Assembly (NCBI RefSeq): GCF_016591715.1
Contig: NZ_AP024109.1
Span: forward strand, 1,984,001 to 2,048,000
From: Mesorhizobium sp. J8
GTDB lineage: Bacteria; Pseudomonadota; Alphaproteobacteria; Rhizobiales; Rhizobiaceae
Reading direction: 5' to 3'
DNA length: 64,000 nt
Of this stretch, positions 34,807-44,511 are shown piece by piece (within the stretch, counting starts at the first letter, position 1; each line of letters opens with the position of its first letter). The notes beneath the pieces are model-generated. The model was not told where the DNA came from. It ran no database searches and saw nothing but the letters and a program-made list of their open reading frames with translations. The position numbers and the translations under genes are program-made.

Positions 34807-36461
34807 GACGCCACCGACACACGGTCGAGCAGCAGGCCGGCAGCGATCGGCGGCAGGCCGCTGACAGTCTTGCGCACCGGCACCAGCAGGTCCGGGAAAT
34901 AGCTGAAGATCACCGGCGTCTCGTCGAGCAGCAGCTTCTGGATGTCGGAAGCGGCCTTGCGCTGGGCATCGATGTCGAGCGCCTTCAAATAGCTGTTGAC
35001 CAGCCCGTCATAGGTCGCGTTCTTGAAATGCGCGGCGTTCCAAGGACCGTCGCTGACCAGCGGGCTTTTCAGGAACACGTTCGGCACGCTGCGATGCGCG
35101 TAGTCGGTGATGCCGAGCGGGCTGTCCAGCCAGTCCGACTGGCCGAACACCGCCTTGCCGTAATATTTGTCCTGGTCCTCGATATTGAGCGAGATGCGCG
35201 CGCCGATCTCCTTGGCGAAGTTCTGGAAGAGCTGCGCATAGCCGGGGATGTCGGAATAGCGCAGCGTCGTCAGCGTCATGTCGAAGCCGCTGGCCAGGCC
35301 CGCCGCTTCCATCAGCTGCTTGGCCTTGGCAATATCTTGCATACGCTGCGCCACCGACTTGTCGGTGGCGGGGAAGGCTGGCGCGAACGGGCTGTCATTG
35401 CCCGTTGCGGCCATGCCGCGGCAGAGCCCGTCGACCAGTTGGGAACGGTCGATGCACAATGCCAGCGCCTGGCGCACGCGCTTGTCGGTGAACGGCGCCA
35501 TGTCGCAGCGCATATGGAGCTGGCGATGCGCGGTGGAGGCTACGCGCAGCACCTGGATGTCGGGATTGCCGAGCACCACCTGGCTGACGTCGAGCGGGAT
35601 CGCATCGAGCACGTCGACCTCGCCCGCCTGCAGCGCGAGAATCCGCGGCTGCACGTCGGCGTAGAACTTGAACTCGAGCCGGTCGGGCAGTGCTTTCTCG
35701 CCCCAATAGACGGGGTTGCGCACGAAGCTCGCGCCGACCTTCGGCGTATAGCTTTCGAGCCGGAACGGACCGGTGCCCTCGAAAGTCTTCTCGTAGTTGC
35801 CCTTGTAGCTCGCCGGCAGAATGACGGCGTTGTAATTGTCGATCGACACCGAATAGGGGAAGCTGCCATTCGGCGCGTCGAGATGGAATTCGACTGTGTG
35901 GTCGTCGACCTTGCGCGTGCCGCCCTTCGACAGCAGGCCCTTGAACACCGACAGCGCGTTGGACGGGCCGTTCGGATCGGCAAGGCGGTCGAAGGTCGCC
36001 ACGACGTCGTCGGCCTTGAAGTCCTCGCCATTGTGGAATTTCACGCCCTTGCGCAGCTTGAAGGTCCAGACGCTGCCATCGGCGTTGGGCGACCAGCTCT
36101 CGGCCAGCACCGGCTTCAGCGTCAGGTCGGGCTGCGTCACACACAGGAACTCGGACGTCTGGAAGGCGAGCTGGTAGCTGCCGCTGTCGTAGAAAGTCAC
36201 CGGATCGATGGCGCCGCCGGGCACGGCGACGCCGGCGCGCACAATGCCGCCCGGCTTGCCTTCGGCCCGCGCCTGCTGAGCGCCAAGGCCGATCGCGGAA
36301 GCGATGCCGCCGAGGAAGGGCAGCGACAGGCCGAGCACGCTGCCATGGCGCAGGAATTCACGCCGGCCGATCCTGCCGGCGAGCAATTCGTCGATAGCGG
36401 AATTTTCGATTGCGCCGAGAGTTTTGCGAGCGGCGTCGATCGTCCTGAAATGCTTCGGCAT
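34803..36461 (-). CDS. ABC transporter substrate-binding protein, family 5 (second paralogue)
   Basis: 552 residues, the size of peptide/nickel/opine-type binding proteins (SBP_bac_5). It has a twin-arginine signal, RREFLRHG with Arg33-Arg34, after a 32-residue leader, then a hydrophobic stretch. Family motifs include SVWTFKLRKGVKFHNGEDFKAD and GTGPFRLESYTPKVG. ATG 36461 is chosen over 36497 because it aligns with the paralogue at 41433. It is about as long as, and very similar throughout to, that paralogue. Divergent from a LysR gene; it has no own permease genes, so it probably uses the 37503-41360 transporter. Confidence 0.88.
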   Translation of the reverse strand: MPKHFRTIDAARKTLGAIENSAIDELLAGRIGRREFLRHGSVLGLSLPFLGGIASAIGLGAQQARAEGKPGGIVRAGVAVPGGAIDPVTFYDSGSYQLAFQTSEFLCVTQPDLTLKPVLAESWSPNADGSVWTFKLRKGVKFHNGEDFKADDVVATFDRLADPNGPSNALSVFKGLLSKGGTRKVDDHTVEFHLDAPNGSFPYSVSIDNYNAVILPASYKGNYEKTFEGTGPFRLESYTPKVGASFVRNPVYWGEKALPDRLEFKFYADVQPRILALQAGEVDVLDAIPLDVSQVVLGNPDIQVLRVASTAHRQLHMRCDMAPFTDKRVRQALALCIDRSQLVDGLCRGMAATGNDSPFAPAFPATDKSVAQRMQDIAKAKQLMEAAGLASGFDMTLTTLRYSDIPGYAQLFQNFAKEIGARISLNIEDQDKYYGKAVFGQSDWLDSPLGITDYAHRSVPNVFLKSPLVSDGPWNAAHFKNATYDGLVNSYLKALDIDAQRKAASDIQKLLLDETPVIFSYFPDLLVPVRKTVSGLPPIAAGLLLDRVSVAS

Positions 36462-36547
36462 GGCGGCATTCCTTGTTTGTCGCGGGGGCTCAGGCATTTA
36501 GGCCACTGTTGACCGCGACCGGAAAGCGATATTTTTTGATCGGAGCC

Positions 36548-36562
36548 ATCGAAATTTTCGAT
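36548..36562. promoter_or_regulatory. Candidate LysR-binding palindrome
   Basis: Perfect inverted repeat ATCGAAA-T-TTTCGAT in the 126-base divergent region between the LysR gene and the binding-protein gene, 26 bases before the LysR start. Its place suits an autoregulatory site. Confidence 0.5.
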
Positions 36563-36587
36563 TGCAGGCCACTGAAAGGCGGGAGCC

Positions 36588-37496
36588 ATGGACACCGAGA
36601 ATCTGCGCAGTTTCCTGGAGGTCGCGGCGCATGGCAGCTTCACCGTCGCCGCCCACCGGCTGAACCTTGCCCAGTCGACGGTGAGCGCGCGCATTCGCGG
36701 CCTGGAGGAGCAGTTGGGTCGCAAACTGTTCGTGCGCGACAGCGACGGCGTCACGCTGACGCCGGCCGGCCGGCAGTTCCTGCCGCATGCCTCGACGATC
36801 ACCCGCACCTGGGAGCAATCGCGCCAGGACATCGCCGTTCCCGATGGCTACGAAACGCTGCTCAGGCTCACCGCGCCGGCCTATCTTTGGGACAGCATAA
36901 CCTCGCCATGGATCGACTGGATGCGCGCGAGGCGGCCGAACGTGGCGCTCAGACTGGAAGGCAGCTTCCCCGATCTGGCGGTCGACCAGATCGCCGAGGG
37001 CCTGCTCGACATCTGCATCCTCTATCTACCCAAGCCGCATCCGGGCATCGTCTATGAAACGCTGGCCGTCGATCAGGTGGTTCTCGTCCAGCACACGGAC
37101 CAGCACGGACCGTGGACGGACAACTACATCCTCATGGATTGGGGGCTGGAGTTCCGCGTCGAGCACGACCGCGCCTTTGCCGGCATGGTGAAGCCAGCGA
37201 TATCGGCCGGGCTGGTGTTCATCGGCTTGCAGCACGTCCTGTCGCAGAAGGCCGCTGCCTATCTGCCGCTGAGCGCGGTCAGCAGCCATATCGACCGCAG
37301 CGAGCTGAAGCGCGTCGAGAACACGCCGGTTTTCCAGCGTCCGATCTACCTTGCCTATCCGGAGAACCCTGCCTCTTCCGATGCGCTCGACGTTGCGCTC
37401 ACGGGGCTGCGCACGCTCGCCAGGAACCTGTCGAGCGATCAGGCTTTCGCGGAGAGCGACCGCGCCTTTAGTATGGCAGGCGCGGCAGCGTTCTGA
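36588..37496 (+). CDS. LysR-family regulator
   Basis: 302 residues. The N-terminal winged helix-turn-helix is NLRSFLEVAAHGSFTVAAHRL, then LAQSTVSARIRGLEEQLG (about residues 4-43). A LysR substrate domain follows from residue 90. It is embedded in the transporter locus, divergent from the second binding protein, whose expression it probably controls. Its stop is only 6 bases from the stop of the convergent ATPase gene, with no terminator visible. Confidence 0.88.
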   Translation: MDTENLRSFLEVAAHGSFTVAAHRLNLAQSTVSARIRGLEEQLGRKLFVRDSDGVTLTPAGRQFLPHASTITRTWEQSRQDIAVPDGYETLLRLTAPAYLWDSITSPWIDWMRARRPNVALRLEGSFPDLAVDQIAEGLLDICILYLPKPHPGIVYETLAVDQVVLVQHTDQHGPWTDNYILMDWGLEFRVEHDRAFAGMVKPAISAGLVFIGLQHVLSQKAAAYLPLSAVSSHIDRSELKRVENTPVFQRPIYLAYPENPASSDALDVALTGLRTLARNLSSDQAFAESDRAFSMAGAAAF

Positions 37497-37502
37497 TCGC
37501 GA

Positions 37503-39536
37503 TCACGCAGGCTCCATGGCCTTCGGCTTTTGCAGCCTTGCCAGCTCGTCGTAGGGGATATGGCAGCGGATGGTGTGCCCCGGCTGCGCCTCGGTGAGCT
37601 CAGGCTCCTGCGTCTCGCAGATGGCGCCGATCTTGCGCGGGCAGCGTGTGTGGAAGACGCAGCCCGTCGGCGGGTTGGCCGCGCTCGGGATCTCGCCGTC
37701 GAGGCGGATGCGCGAGCTCTCCGTTCGATCGAGCTTCGGCACGGCCGAGAGCAGCGCTTCGGTATAGGGATGATGCGGTCCGGAAAACACCGCTTCCGAG
37801 GGCCCGAACTCCATGATGCGGCCGAGATAGAGCACCGCGATCTTGTCGGAGAGATAGCGCACCACGCCGAGGTCGTGCGAGATGAAGATGTAGGAGACAT
37901 CCTGCTTCGACTGCAGGTCGGCCAAAAGATTGAGGATCGCCGCCTGCACCGAGACATCGAGCGCCGAGGTCGGCTCGTCGCACACCACGATGCGCGGATC
38001 GCCGGCGAAGGCGCGCGCGATCGCCACGCGCTGTTTCAGCCCGCCGGAGAGCTGGCGCGGCTTGACCGCGAGATGCCGGTCGGTGAGCCGCACCGAGCGG
38101 ACCAGCTCTTCCAGGCGGTTGTCCAACGTCTTGCCGGTGAGCCCGCCCAGCCGCTTCAGGGCGCGGCTGAGGATATGCCGGATCGAATGCGAGCGGTTGA
38201 GTGCCGAGTCCGGGTTCTGGAAGACGATCTGCACCGCCTTGACCTGGTCTTCCGAGCGGCTGGCAAGCCGTGGCGCGAGCTTCTTGCCCTCGAGTTCGAT
38301 CGAACCGCCATCGTCGGGCGGGACGAGGCCGAGCAGCAGCCTCGCGAAGGTCGTCTTGCCGCTGCCGGATTCGCCGACCAGCCCGAGCGTCTCGCCGGGC
38401 CTCAGGCTGACCGAGACGTCCTTCACCGCCCGCAACGGACGGCCGTGGCTGGCATAGGTCTTGTTGAGCCCCTCGACCTGCAGCACAGGCGGCGCCTGCT
38501 TCGGCGTGACGGCAGCGATCTCGGCGGGCGTGGCGCGCGGCAGAGACTGCGCCTTGTCGTGATAGTGGCAGCGCGACAGCCGGCCGTCGCCGACCTCATA
38601 GAGCGGCGGCGGCTCGGCGCGACAGCGTTCGGTGGCCAAAGCGCAGCGGTCGGCGAAGGCGCAGCCGACGATGTTGGAACCGATGCCGGGCAGGAAGCCG
38701 GGGATGGTGTCGAGCCGGCCCTGGTCCTTGCGCTGGCCGCCGCGCGGCAGGCAGCGCAACAGCGCCACAGTGTACGGATGGCGCGGATCGTTGAAGACGT
38801 CCCTGGTTGAGCCTTCCTCGACCAGCATCCCGGCATAGAGCACGCCGACGCGGTCGCACATGTTGGAGACGACGGCGAGATTGTGGCTGATGAACAGGAT
38901 CGAGGCCGACAGCTCGCGACGCAACTGGCCGATCAGGTCGAGCACCTCGGCTTCCACGGTGGCGTCGAGGCCGGTCGTCGGCTCGTCGAGGATCAGCATC
39001 GAGGGGTCGTTGGCCAAAGCCATGGCGATCGCCACACGCTGCTGCATGCCGCCGGAAAGCTGGTGCGGATAGCGCAGCATGACACCAGCCGGATCCGAGA
39101 TGCGCACCCGGTTCAGCATGGCGAGCGCCTTGTCCTCGGCCGCCTGTCCGGTGATGCCGGCAAGCTCGAAGATCTCGGTCAGCTGGCGGCCGATGCGCAG
39201 CGACGGATTGAGCGCCTTGCCGGGATCCTGATAGACCATCGACACGCTGTCGGCGCGGGCACGCCGCAGCGCTTCCGCATCGAGCTTCATGACATCCTTG
39301 CCGTCGAGCGCGATCGAGCCGCCGGTGATGGAGCCGTTGCGCGGCAGATAGCGCACGACCGACAGCGCCACGGTGGATTTGCCGCAGCCGGATTCGCCGA
39401 CCAGCCCGTAGGCTTCGCCGGCTTTGATGGTCAGGTTGACGTTGCGCAGCACCGCGCGGTTGCGGCGGCCGACGCGATAGGCGACCGAAAGGTCCTTCAG
39501 CTCGAGTGCGTTGGTTGCTTGCCTGGGGTCAGTCAT
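37503..39536 (-). CDS. Fused double ABC ATPase, dipeptide/opine importer type
   Basis: 677 residues holding two complete ATPase modules. The first has Walker A GESGCGKST near residue 47 and signature LSGGMQQRV; the second has GESGSGKTT near residue 390 and LSGGLKQRV. Each is followed by the oligopeptide-transporter C-terminal motif (CAFADRC, about residue 290, and CVFHTRCP near 640). The fusion replaces separate D and F subunits. ATG 39536 overlaps the permease stop by 8 bases. It powers import with the two permeases upstream and the Tat-exported binding proteins. Confidence 0.92.
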   Translation of the reverse strand: MTDPRQATNALELKDLSVAYRVGRRNRAVLRNVNLTIKAGEAYGLVGESGCGKSTVALSVVRYLPRNGSITGGSIALDGKDVMKLDAEALRRARADSVSMVYQDPGKALNPSLRIGRQLTEIFELAGITGQAAEDKALAMLNRVRISDPAGVMLRYPHQLSGGMQQRVAIAMALANDPSMLILDEPTTGLDATVEAEVLDLIGQLRRELSASILFISHNLAVVSNMCDRVGVLYAGMLVEEGSTRDVFNDPRHPYTVALLRCLPRGGQRKDQGRLDTIPGFLPGIGSNIVGCAFADRCALATERCRAEPPPLYEVGDGRLSRCHYHDKAQSLPRATPAEIAAVTPKQAPPVLQVEGLNKTYASHGRPLRAVKDVSVSLRPGETLGLVGESGSGKTTFARLLLGLVPPDDGGSIELEGKKLAPRLASRSEDQVKAVQIVFQNPDSALNRSHSIRHILSRALKRLGGLTGKTLDNRLEELVRSVRLTDRHLAVKPRQLSGGLKQRVAIARAFAGDPRIVVCDEPTSALDVSVQAAILNLLADLQSKQDVSYIFISHDLGVVRYLSDKIAVLYLGRIMEFGPSEAVFSGPHHPYTEALLSAVPKLDRTESSRIRLDGEIPSAANPPTGCVFHTRCPRKIGAICETQEPELTEAQPGHTIRCHIPYDELARLQKPKAMEPA

Positions 39537-40410
39537 TGAACGCTCCATGCACGCCGTCGGCCACCAGGTTGACGCCGATCACCAGCGAGGCGATGGCTAA
39601 AGCGTCGAACAGCACCGTCCACCAGAAGCCGCCGCCGATCATGCCGTAATTGGAGGAAATCGACAGGCCCCAGTCGGGCGAGGGCGGCTGGATGCCGAAG
39701 CCCATGAAGGAGAGCGTGGCCACCGCGAAGATCGCATAGCCCAGCCGCACCGTCGTCTCGACCAGGATCGGCGGGATGACGTTGGGCAGGATCTCGACGA
39801 ACATCGTGTGCAGTGCGCCTTCGTGGCGCAGCTTTGCCGCGGCCACGTAGTCGAGCTCGCGTTCGGCAAGCACCGCCGAGCGCACCGTGCGCGCGATGAT
39901 CGGCGCGAAGCTGAGGCCGATGACGACGATGACCGTGACCTTGGACGTGCCCAGCGCGACGATGGCGAGCAGCGCGATGATCACCACCGGGATCGCCATG
40001 AATGCCTCGAGCACGCGGCTGACGATGTCGTCGACGATGCCGCGGAAATAGCCGATGACGAGGCCGAGCGCGGTGCCGGCGATGGTGGCGAGGATCGTCG
40101 CCAGCGGCGCCACCGTCAGGATGTCGCGCGAGCCGATGATGACGCGCGAGAAGACGTCGCGACCGAGCTGGTCGGTGCCGAACCAGTGATCGGCCGCCGG
40201 CGGCGTGAGTGCGTTGATGATGTCGCTCGCCAGCGGGTCGTAGGGGACGAAGTGCTGGCCGAAAAGCGCGCAGACGATCCAGAAGACGACGATGCCAAGC
40301 CCGGTGAGGAAAGTGCCGGACCTGGAGAGCGAATGCAGTACCTCGCCCCAGGGGCCTCGCTCTGTGGCAACGGGCGTCGGCAGGCTGGCGGGCGTGTCAG
40401 TCGCGCTCAT
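39529..40410 (-). CDS. ABC permease, DppC type
   Basis: 293 residues, about six membrane segments. The ABC-permease EAA-like loop is AAKLRHEGALHTMFVEILPN (about residues 199-218) and the N-terminal cytoplasmic leader has the usual OppC_N helix (SGTFLTGLGIVVFWIVCALF). Start ATG 40410 overlaps the previous permease by 4 bases. The frame is open much further upstream but that region encodes the partner permease in another frame. Confidence 0.9.
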   Translation of the reverse strand: MSATDTPASLPTPVATERGPWGEVLHSLSRSGTFLTGLGIVVFWIVCALFGQHFVPYDPLASDIINALTPPAADHWFGTDQLGRDVFSRVIIGSRDILTVAPLATILATIAGTALGLVIGYFRGIVDDIVSRVLEAFMAIPVVIIALLAIVALGTSKVTVIVVIGLSFAPIIARTVRSAVLAERELDYVAAAKLRHEGALHTMFVEILPNVIPPILVETTVRLGYAIFAVATLSFMGFGIQPPSPDWGLSISSNYGMIGGGFWWTVLFDALAIASLVIGVNLVADGVHGAFND

Positions 40411-41360
40411 TGCTCTGCTCCCAGCCGGATACGCGGATTGAGCACGGAATAGAGGAAGTCGGCGACGAAGGTCGCCACCGCATAGACGATGCCGATGGTC
40501 AGGATGCCGGCTTCGAGCATTGGGAAATCCTTGCCGCGCGCGGCGGTGAAGATCAGCGAGCCGATGCCCTGGTAACGGAACAGCGTCTCGATGACGACCA
40601 GGCCGCCGATCAGGTAGCCGGTCTGGGTGGCGATCACGGTGATGGTCGGCAACAGCGCGTTGCGCAGCACATGACGCCAGATCACAGTGCGCCACGGCAG
40701 GCCCTTGAGCACCGCGGTGCGCGTGTAGTCGGAATCGAGTGCCTCGATCATGCCGGAGCGCGCCATGCGCGCGATATAGCCGAACAGCACCAGGAACAGC
40801 GGCAGCGACGGCAGGATCAGGTAGTAGAGCTGGGTGAAGAAGCCGGCGCCTTTCGGCCAGGCGGCGGCGATCGGCAGCCAGCGCAGCCAGACGCCGAAGA
40901 TCAGGATCAGGATGATGCCGGTGACGAACTCGGGCAGCACCGTGACCGACAGGCCGCCCAGGCTGATGATGCGGTCGAGCGGCCGGTTGACGTTGAGCGC
41001 GGCGATCACGCCGCCCAGAATGCCGATCGGCACCACGAGCACGAAGGCGACCAGCGCCAGCTTCATCGAATTGCCCAAGGCATCGATGACGAAGGGCGCC
41101 ACCGGGGCGCGGAAGACATAGGACGTGCCCATGTCGCCCTGCAGGAAGTTCCAGATCCAGCTTCCATATTGCACAAGCAGCGGGCGGTCGACGCCGAGCG
41201 AATGGTTGAGCGCATCGACGGCGCGCTGGTCGGCAAACGGTCCAAGAATGGCGCGCCCGACATTGCCGGGCAGCACCTGACCGCCAAGAAACACCATGAC
41301 GCTGAGCAGGAACAGCGTGACGAGCGACAGAGCAAGGCGCCGGACGAGGAAGGAGAGGAT
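40407..41360 (-). CDS. ABC permease, DppB type, with apparent ATC start codon
   Basis: 317 residues if started at the ATC codon at 41358-41360. The family N-terminus, a short leader then the first membrane span (LVRRLALSLVTLFLLSV), is only complete with this start, and AGGAG (41369-41373) sits 8 bases upstream. No ATG, GTG or TTG lies in frame between the upstream stop and ATG 41297, which would remove most of the first membrane helix. The rest is normal: about six spans and the EAA loop DYTRTAVLKGLPWRTVIWRH. It is followed by the DppC-type gene with ATGA overlap. Confidence 0.82.
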   Translation of the reverse strand: MLSFLVRRLALSLVTLFLLSVMVFLGGQVLPGNVGRAILGPFADQRAVDALNHSLGVDRPLLVQYGSWIWNFLQGDMGTSYVFRAPVAPFVIDALGNSMKLALVAFVLVVPIGILGGVIAALNVNRPLDRIISLGGLSVTVLPEFVTGIILILIFGVWLRWLPIAAAWPKGAGFFTQLYYLILPSLPLFLVLFGYIARMARSGMIEALDSDYTRTAVLKGLPWRTVIWRHVLRNALLPTITVIATQTGYLIGGLVVIETLFRYQGIGSLIFTAARGKDFPMLEAGILTIGIVYAVATFVADFLYSVLNPRIRLGAEQ

Positions 41361-41432
41361 GGCGAATACTCCTGTTGGAGCCGGCTCTCAAAAAAGAGAA
41401 CCGGCTGTTTGAGGATTGTTCTTCTCTCCCGC

Positions 41433-43094
41433 CTAGCCTTTCGACGCCTTTTCGAGGAACAGCTGCGACATGGCGGTGGGCTGCACGCCCGCCACGCCCT
41501 TCGCAGTCGCCGTCAGGTAGTCGTAGAAGTAGCCGAAGACCACCGGCGTTTCTTCGAGCAGCAGCTTCTGGATCTTGCCGGCGGTGGCCTTCTGCGCCTC
41601 GAGGTCGAGGGCCGCGATATAGCTCGCCGCCATCTGGTCGTAGTCCTTGTTCTTGAAGTGTGCGGCATTCCACGTGCCGTCGCTCTTCAAGGGTGCTGCC
41701 AGATAGACGTTGGGCACGCCGCGGTGGCCGTAGTCGGTGATGCCCATTGCCGAATCCAGCCAGTTCGACTTGCCGAACACGGCGTCGCCGTAATAGGCGC
41801 TCTGGTCGAGGATGTTGAGCTCGAGCTCGATGCCGATTTCCTTGACCCAGTTCTGGATGAGCTGCGCGTATTCCGGGATTTCCAGATAGCGCTCGGTGGT
41901 GAGCGTCATCTTGAATCCCTGGGCGAGGCCGGCCGCTTCCATAAGCTGCTTGGCCTGGGCGATGTCCTGCTTGCGCTGCGGCACGCTGGTGTCGGTCGAT
42001 GGATAGACGGCGGCGAACGGGCTGTCGTTGCCGAGTGCGGCACGTCCCTTCATCAGGCCGGCGGCGAGCTTCTCGCGGTCGAGGCAGAGCGCGATGGCGC
42101 GGCGCACGCGGGCGTCCTTCGTCGGGCCTTCGTCACAGTGCATATGCAGCTGCTGATGCGCCGACGACTTCAGGCTGATGATCTCGACATTCGGATCGTT
42201 GAGGACCGCGACGCCAGCCAGCACCGGCATCTGGTTGATGATGTCGATCTGGCCGCCCTGCAGCGCCAGGATCTGCGGCTGGATGTCGGTGAAGAAGGTG
42301 AATTCGGTGCGGTCCGGCAGGGCCTTCTCGCCCCAGTAGTCGTCGTTGCGCACGAAGGAGGCGCCGACCTTGGGCGTGTACTTCTCGATCTTGAACGGAC
42401 CGGTGCCGTCGAAGCTCTTTTCATAGTCGCCCTTGTAGCTCGCCGGGATGATGACGGCGTTGTAGTTGTCTGACGACAGCATGTAGGGGAAGTTGCCGTT
42501 CGGCGCATCGAGATGGAATTCGACGGTGTAGTCGTCGACCTTCTTCGAAGCGCCCTTCTTCAGGATGCCGTTGAACACCGACAGCGCGTTGGACGAGTTG
42601 GCCGGATCGGCCAGCCGGTCGATGCTCGCCACCACGTCCTCGGCCTTCATCTCGCCGCCGGAGTGGAACTTCACGCCCTTGCGCAGCTTGAAGGTCCATA
42701 CCGAGCCATCGGTGTTCGGCTTCCAGCTTTCCGCCAGGGCGGGTTTCAGCACCAGATCCGGACCGTCGACACAGAGGAATTCGGCCACCTGCTGCATGAC
42801 GAGCAGGCCACCGGCGTCGGCTATGGTGACCGGATCGATCGCCGCGGCCGGCACGCTGCTGCCGACGCGGATGGTGGCGCCGGGCGCGCCGGCGCGCGCC
42901 AGCGAGGGCGCCGCGCCGAACCCGGCCGCCATGCCGATGCGGCCGAGCAGCGGCAGCGACAGGCCGAGCAGGCTGCCGTGGCGCACGAACTCGCGGCGGC
43001 TGATGCGGCCGTCAATCAGGCCGTCGATGAGGTGGTTTTCGAGTGGCGTGCGGCCGCGCCGCAGCAGATCGAGAATGCGGTAGTTCTTGCGCAT
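41433..43094 (-). CDS. ABC transporter substrate-binding protein, family 5 (first paralogue)
   Basis: 553 residues, start ATG 43094 (MRKNYRIL). Twin-arginine signal RREFVRHG with Arg33-Arg34 at the same place as in the paralogue at 34803. The conserved blocks SVWTFKLRKGVKFHSGGEMKAED and GTGPFKIEKYTPKVGASFVRN recur in both. It directly precedes the two permease genes, so it is the main binding protein of the importer. It follows the enolase-superfamily genes after a 231-base gap, where a second promoter is likely. Confidence 0.9.
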   Translation of the reverse strand: MRKNYRILDLLRRGRTPLENHLIDGLIDGRISRREFVRHGSLLGLSLPLLGRIGMAAGFGAAPSLARAGAPGATIRVGSSVPAAAIDPVTIADAGGLLVMQQVAEFLCVDGPDLVLKPALAESWKPNTDGSVWTFKLRKGVKFHSGGEMKAEDVVASIDRLADPANSSNALSVFNGILKKGASKKVDDYTVEFHLDAPNGNFPYMLSSDNYNAVIIPASYKGDYEKSFDGTGPFKIEKYTPKVGASFVRNDDYWGEKALPDRTEFTFFTDIQPQILALQGGQIDIINQMPVLAGVAVLNDPNVEIISLKSSAHQQLHMHCDEGPTKDARVRRAIALCLDREKLAAGLMKGRAALGNDSPFAAVYPSTDTSVPQRKQDIAQAKQLMEAAGLAQGFKMTLTTERYLEIPEYAQLIQNWVKEIGIELELNILDQSAYYGDAVFGKSNWLDSAMGITDYGHRGVPNVYLAAPLKSDGTWNAAHFKNKDYDQMAASYIAALDLEAQKATAGKIQKLLLEETPVVFGYFYDYLTATAKGVAGVQPTAMSQLFLEKASKG

Positions 43095-43325
43095 GGGTCC
43101 AGGCCCTTTCCCCAGTTGTTGTGGTTGGCGAGTGCATTTACGAGTGCCGTGGAGTTCTCCGGTCCAGGCACTCGGTATCGGTCGATGTACAGTAGCATGC
43201 GGTTCCGACCGGTCCATCCGCTCGTTGAGACGGAAAAGTCAGATTTTCTTGATGAATTGTCTGTCGGCCAGGCGACTTATGGCCGCCTTTTTCCAGATAA
43301 GTCCTGCTAGCTTTTCGACATCCTC

Positions 43326-44510
43326 CTAATTCAACGGCAGTCTGCGGTAGGTCCCGGGCTTTTCCGGGTCGTGATATTTGTTGCAGGGTCCGTTTTCGAC
43401 GAAATCGCGATGGCAGGCGGCAAGCCGCTCCTGCGACAGCGTGACCCCGAGGCCGTGGCCTTCGGGCACGGGCACAACATTGTTCCTCGGCGAAAACGGA
43501 CCTTCCTCGATGATATCGTTCGGCTGCATGCGGAACAGCGACTGGTTGGGCTCCCGGATCCAGCCGAGCGCGGCGCACAGATGCAGGTAACAGGCGCTGC
43601 CGATGCCGGTGTCGCCGCTGTAGCACCAGTAATCGATGCCGGCATGCTCGCAGGCGCCGACGAAGCGCAGCATGCGGTTGATGCCGCCATGTGCCGTCGG
43701 GTTGCCGACGAAGGCGTCCGGCACCTTCAGCTCCATGGCGCGCGCGATGTCGATATTGTGGGTCGAGAACGGGATCGAGGTGTGGCGGCGTAGTTCGCGC
43801 ATCTCCTCGACGGTCGCCACCGGGTCTTCCCAGTTGCGCACGCCGAGCTCTTCCAGCGGCCTCGCCAATTGCCTCGCGGTGGCGAGCGAATAGGCTTGGT
43901 TGGAATCGATGCGGATCATTGCGCCGTCGCCGAGCCTTTTTCGGATCAGCTCGACCATTTTCATCGAGACCTTCGGATCATGCGTCGAGAACTTGCCTTC
44001 GAAGAAGGTCGTGCCGTGCCGCTCGTTGAGTTCGACACAATAGTCGGCGACGTCTTCCGGCGTCTTCTCGCCTTTCACCCTGGCCCCATCGCCGCGCAGC
44101 GAGAAATAATCGGTGAAGGGGATGTCCTTGCGCACCGCGCCGCCGAGCAACTGATAGAGCGGCTGCTTCCAGGCCTTGCCGCGCAGGTCCCACAGCGCCA
44201 TCTCGATGGCGCCGAACGCCATGATGCGGGTGCGGTCGTTGATCGACTGCACGCCGCTCCAGAAGGGCAGGCAGACTTCCTCCGCGCCGGCGATGTCGAA
44301 GGCGTCGCGGCCAATGAGTCTCGGCGCCAGCACGTCGTTGATGATGGCGGCTGCGCCCGGCGTCGGCGCCTCACCGATGCCGACGAGCCCGTCCTCGGTC
44401 TCGACCTCGACGATCGTCGGCGAGAAGCCGTCGAGCTCGCCGAAGACCCAGACATAAGGCGCTTCCAGCCTGTAGTTGATCGGGGTTGCCTTGACGCGCC
44501 TGATCTTCAT
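43326..44510 (-). CDS. Enolase-superfamily enzyme (mandelate racemase / dehydratase-like), first
   Basis: 394 residues. N-terminal capping domain, then the barrel with metal ligands in RIDSNQAYS (about residue 198), NWEDPV (about 226) and the acid-base region FSTHNIDIARAM (about 249) and WCYSGDTGIGSACYL (about 300). Such enzymes abstract an alpha proton of a carboxylic acid and racemise or dehydrate it. Exact specificity cannot be read. It starts 1 base after the second enolase gene ends, so they act together on the compound brought in by the importer. Confidence 0.85.
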   Translation of the reverse strand: MKIRRVKATPINYRLEAPYVWVFGELDGFSPTIVEVETEDGLVGIGEAPTPGAAAIINDVLAPRLIGRDAFDIAGAEEVCLPFWSGVQSINDRTRIMAFGAIEMALWDLRGKAWKQPLYQLLGGAVRKDIPFTDYFSLRGDGARVKGEKTPEDVADYCVELNERHGTTFFEGKFSTHDPKVSMKMVELIRKRLGDGAMIRIDSNQAYSLATARQLARPLEELGVRNWEDPVATVEEMRELRRHTSIPFSTHNIDIARAMELKVPDAFVGNPTAHGGINRMLRFVGACEHAGIDYWCYSGDTGIGSACYLHLCAALGWIREPNQSLFRMQPNDIIEEGPFSPRNNVVPVPEGHGLGVTLSQERLAACHRDFVENGPCNKYHDPEKPGTYRRLPLN

Positions 44511-44511
44511 A

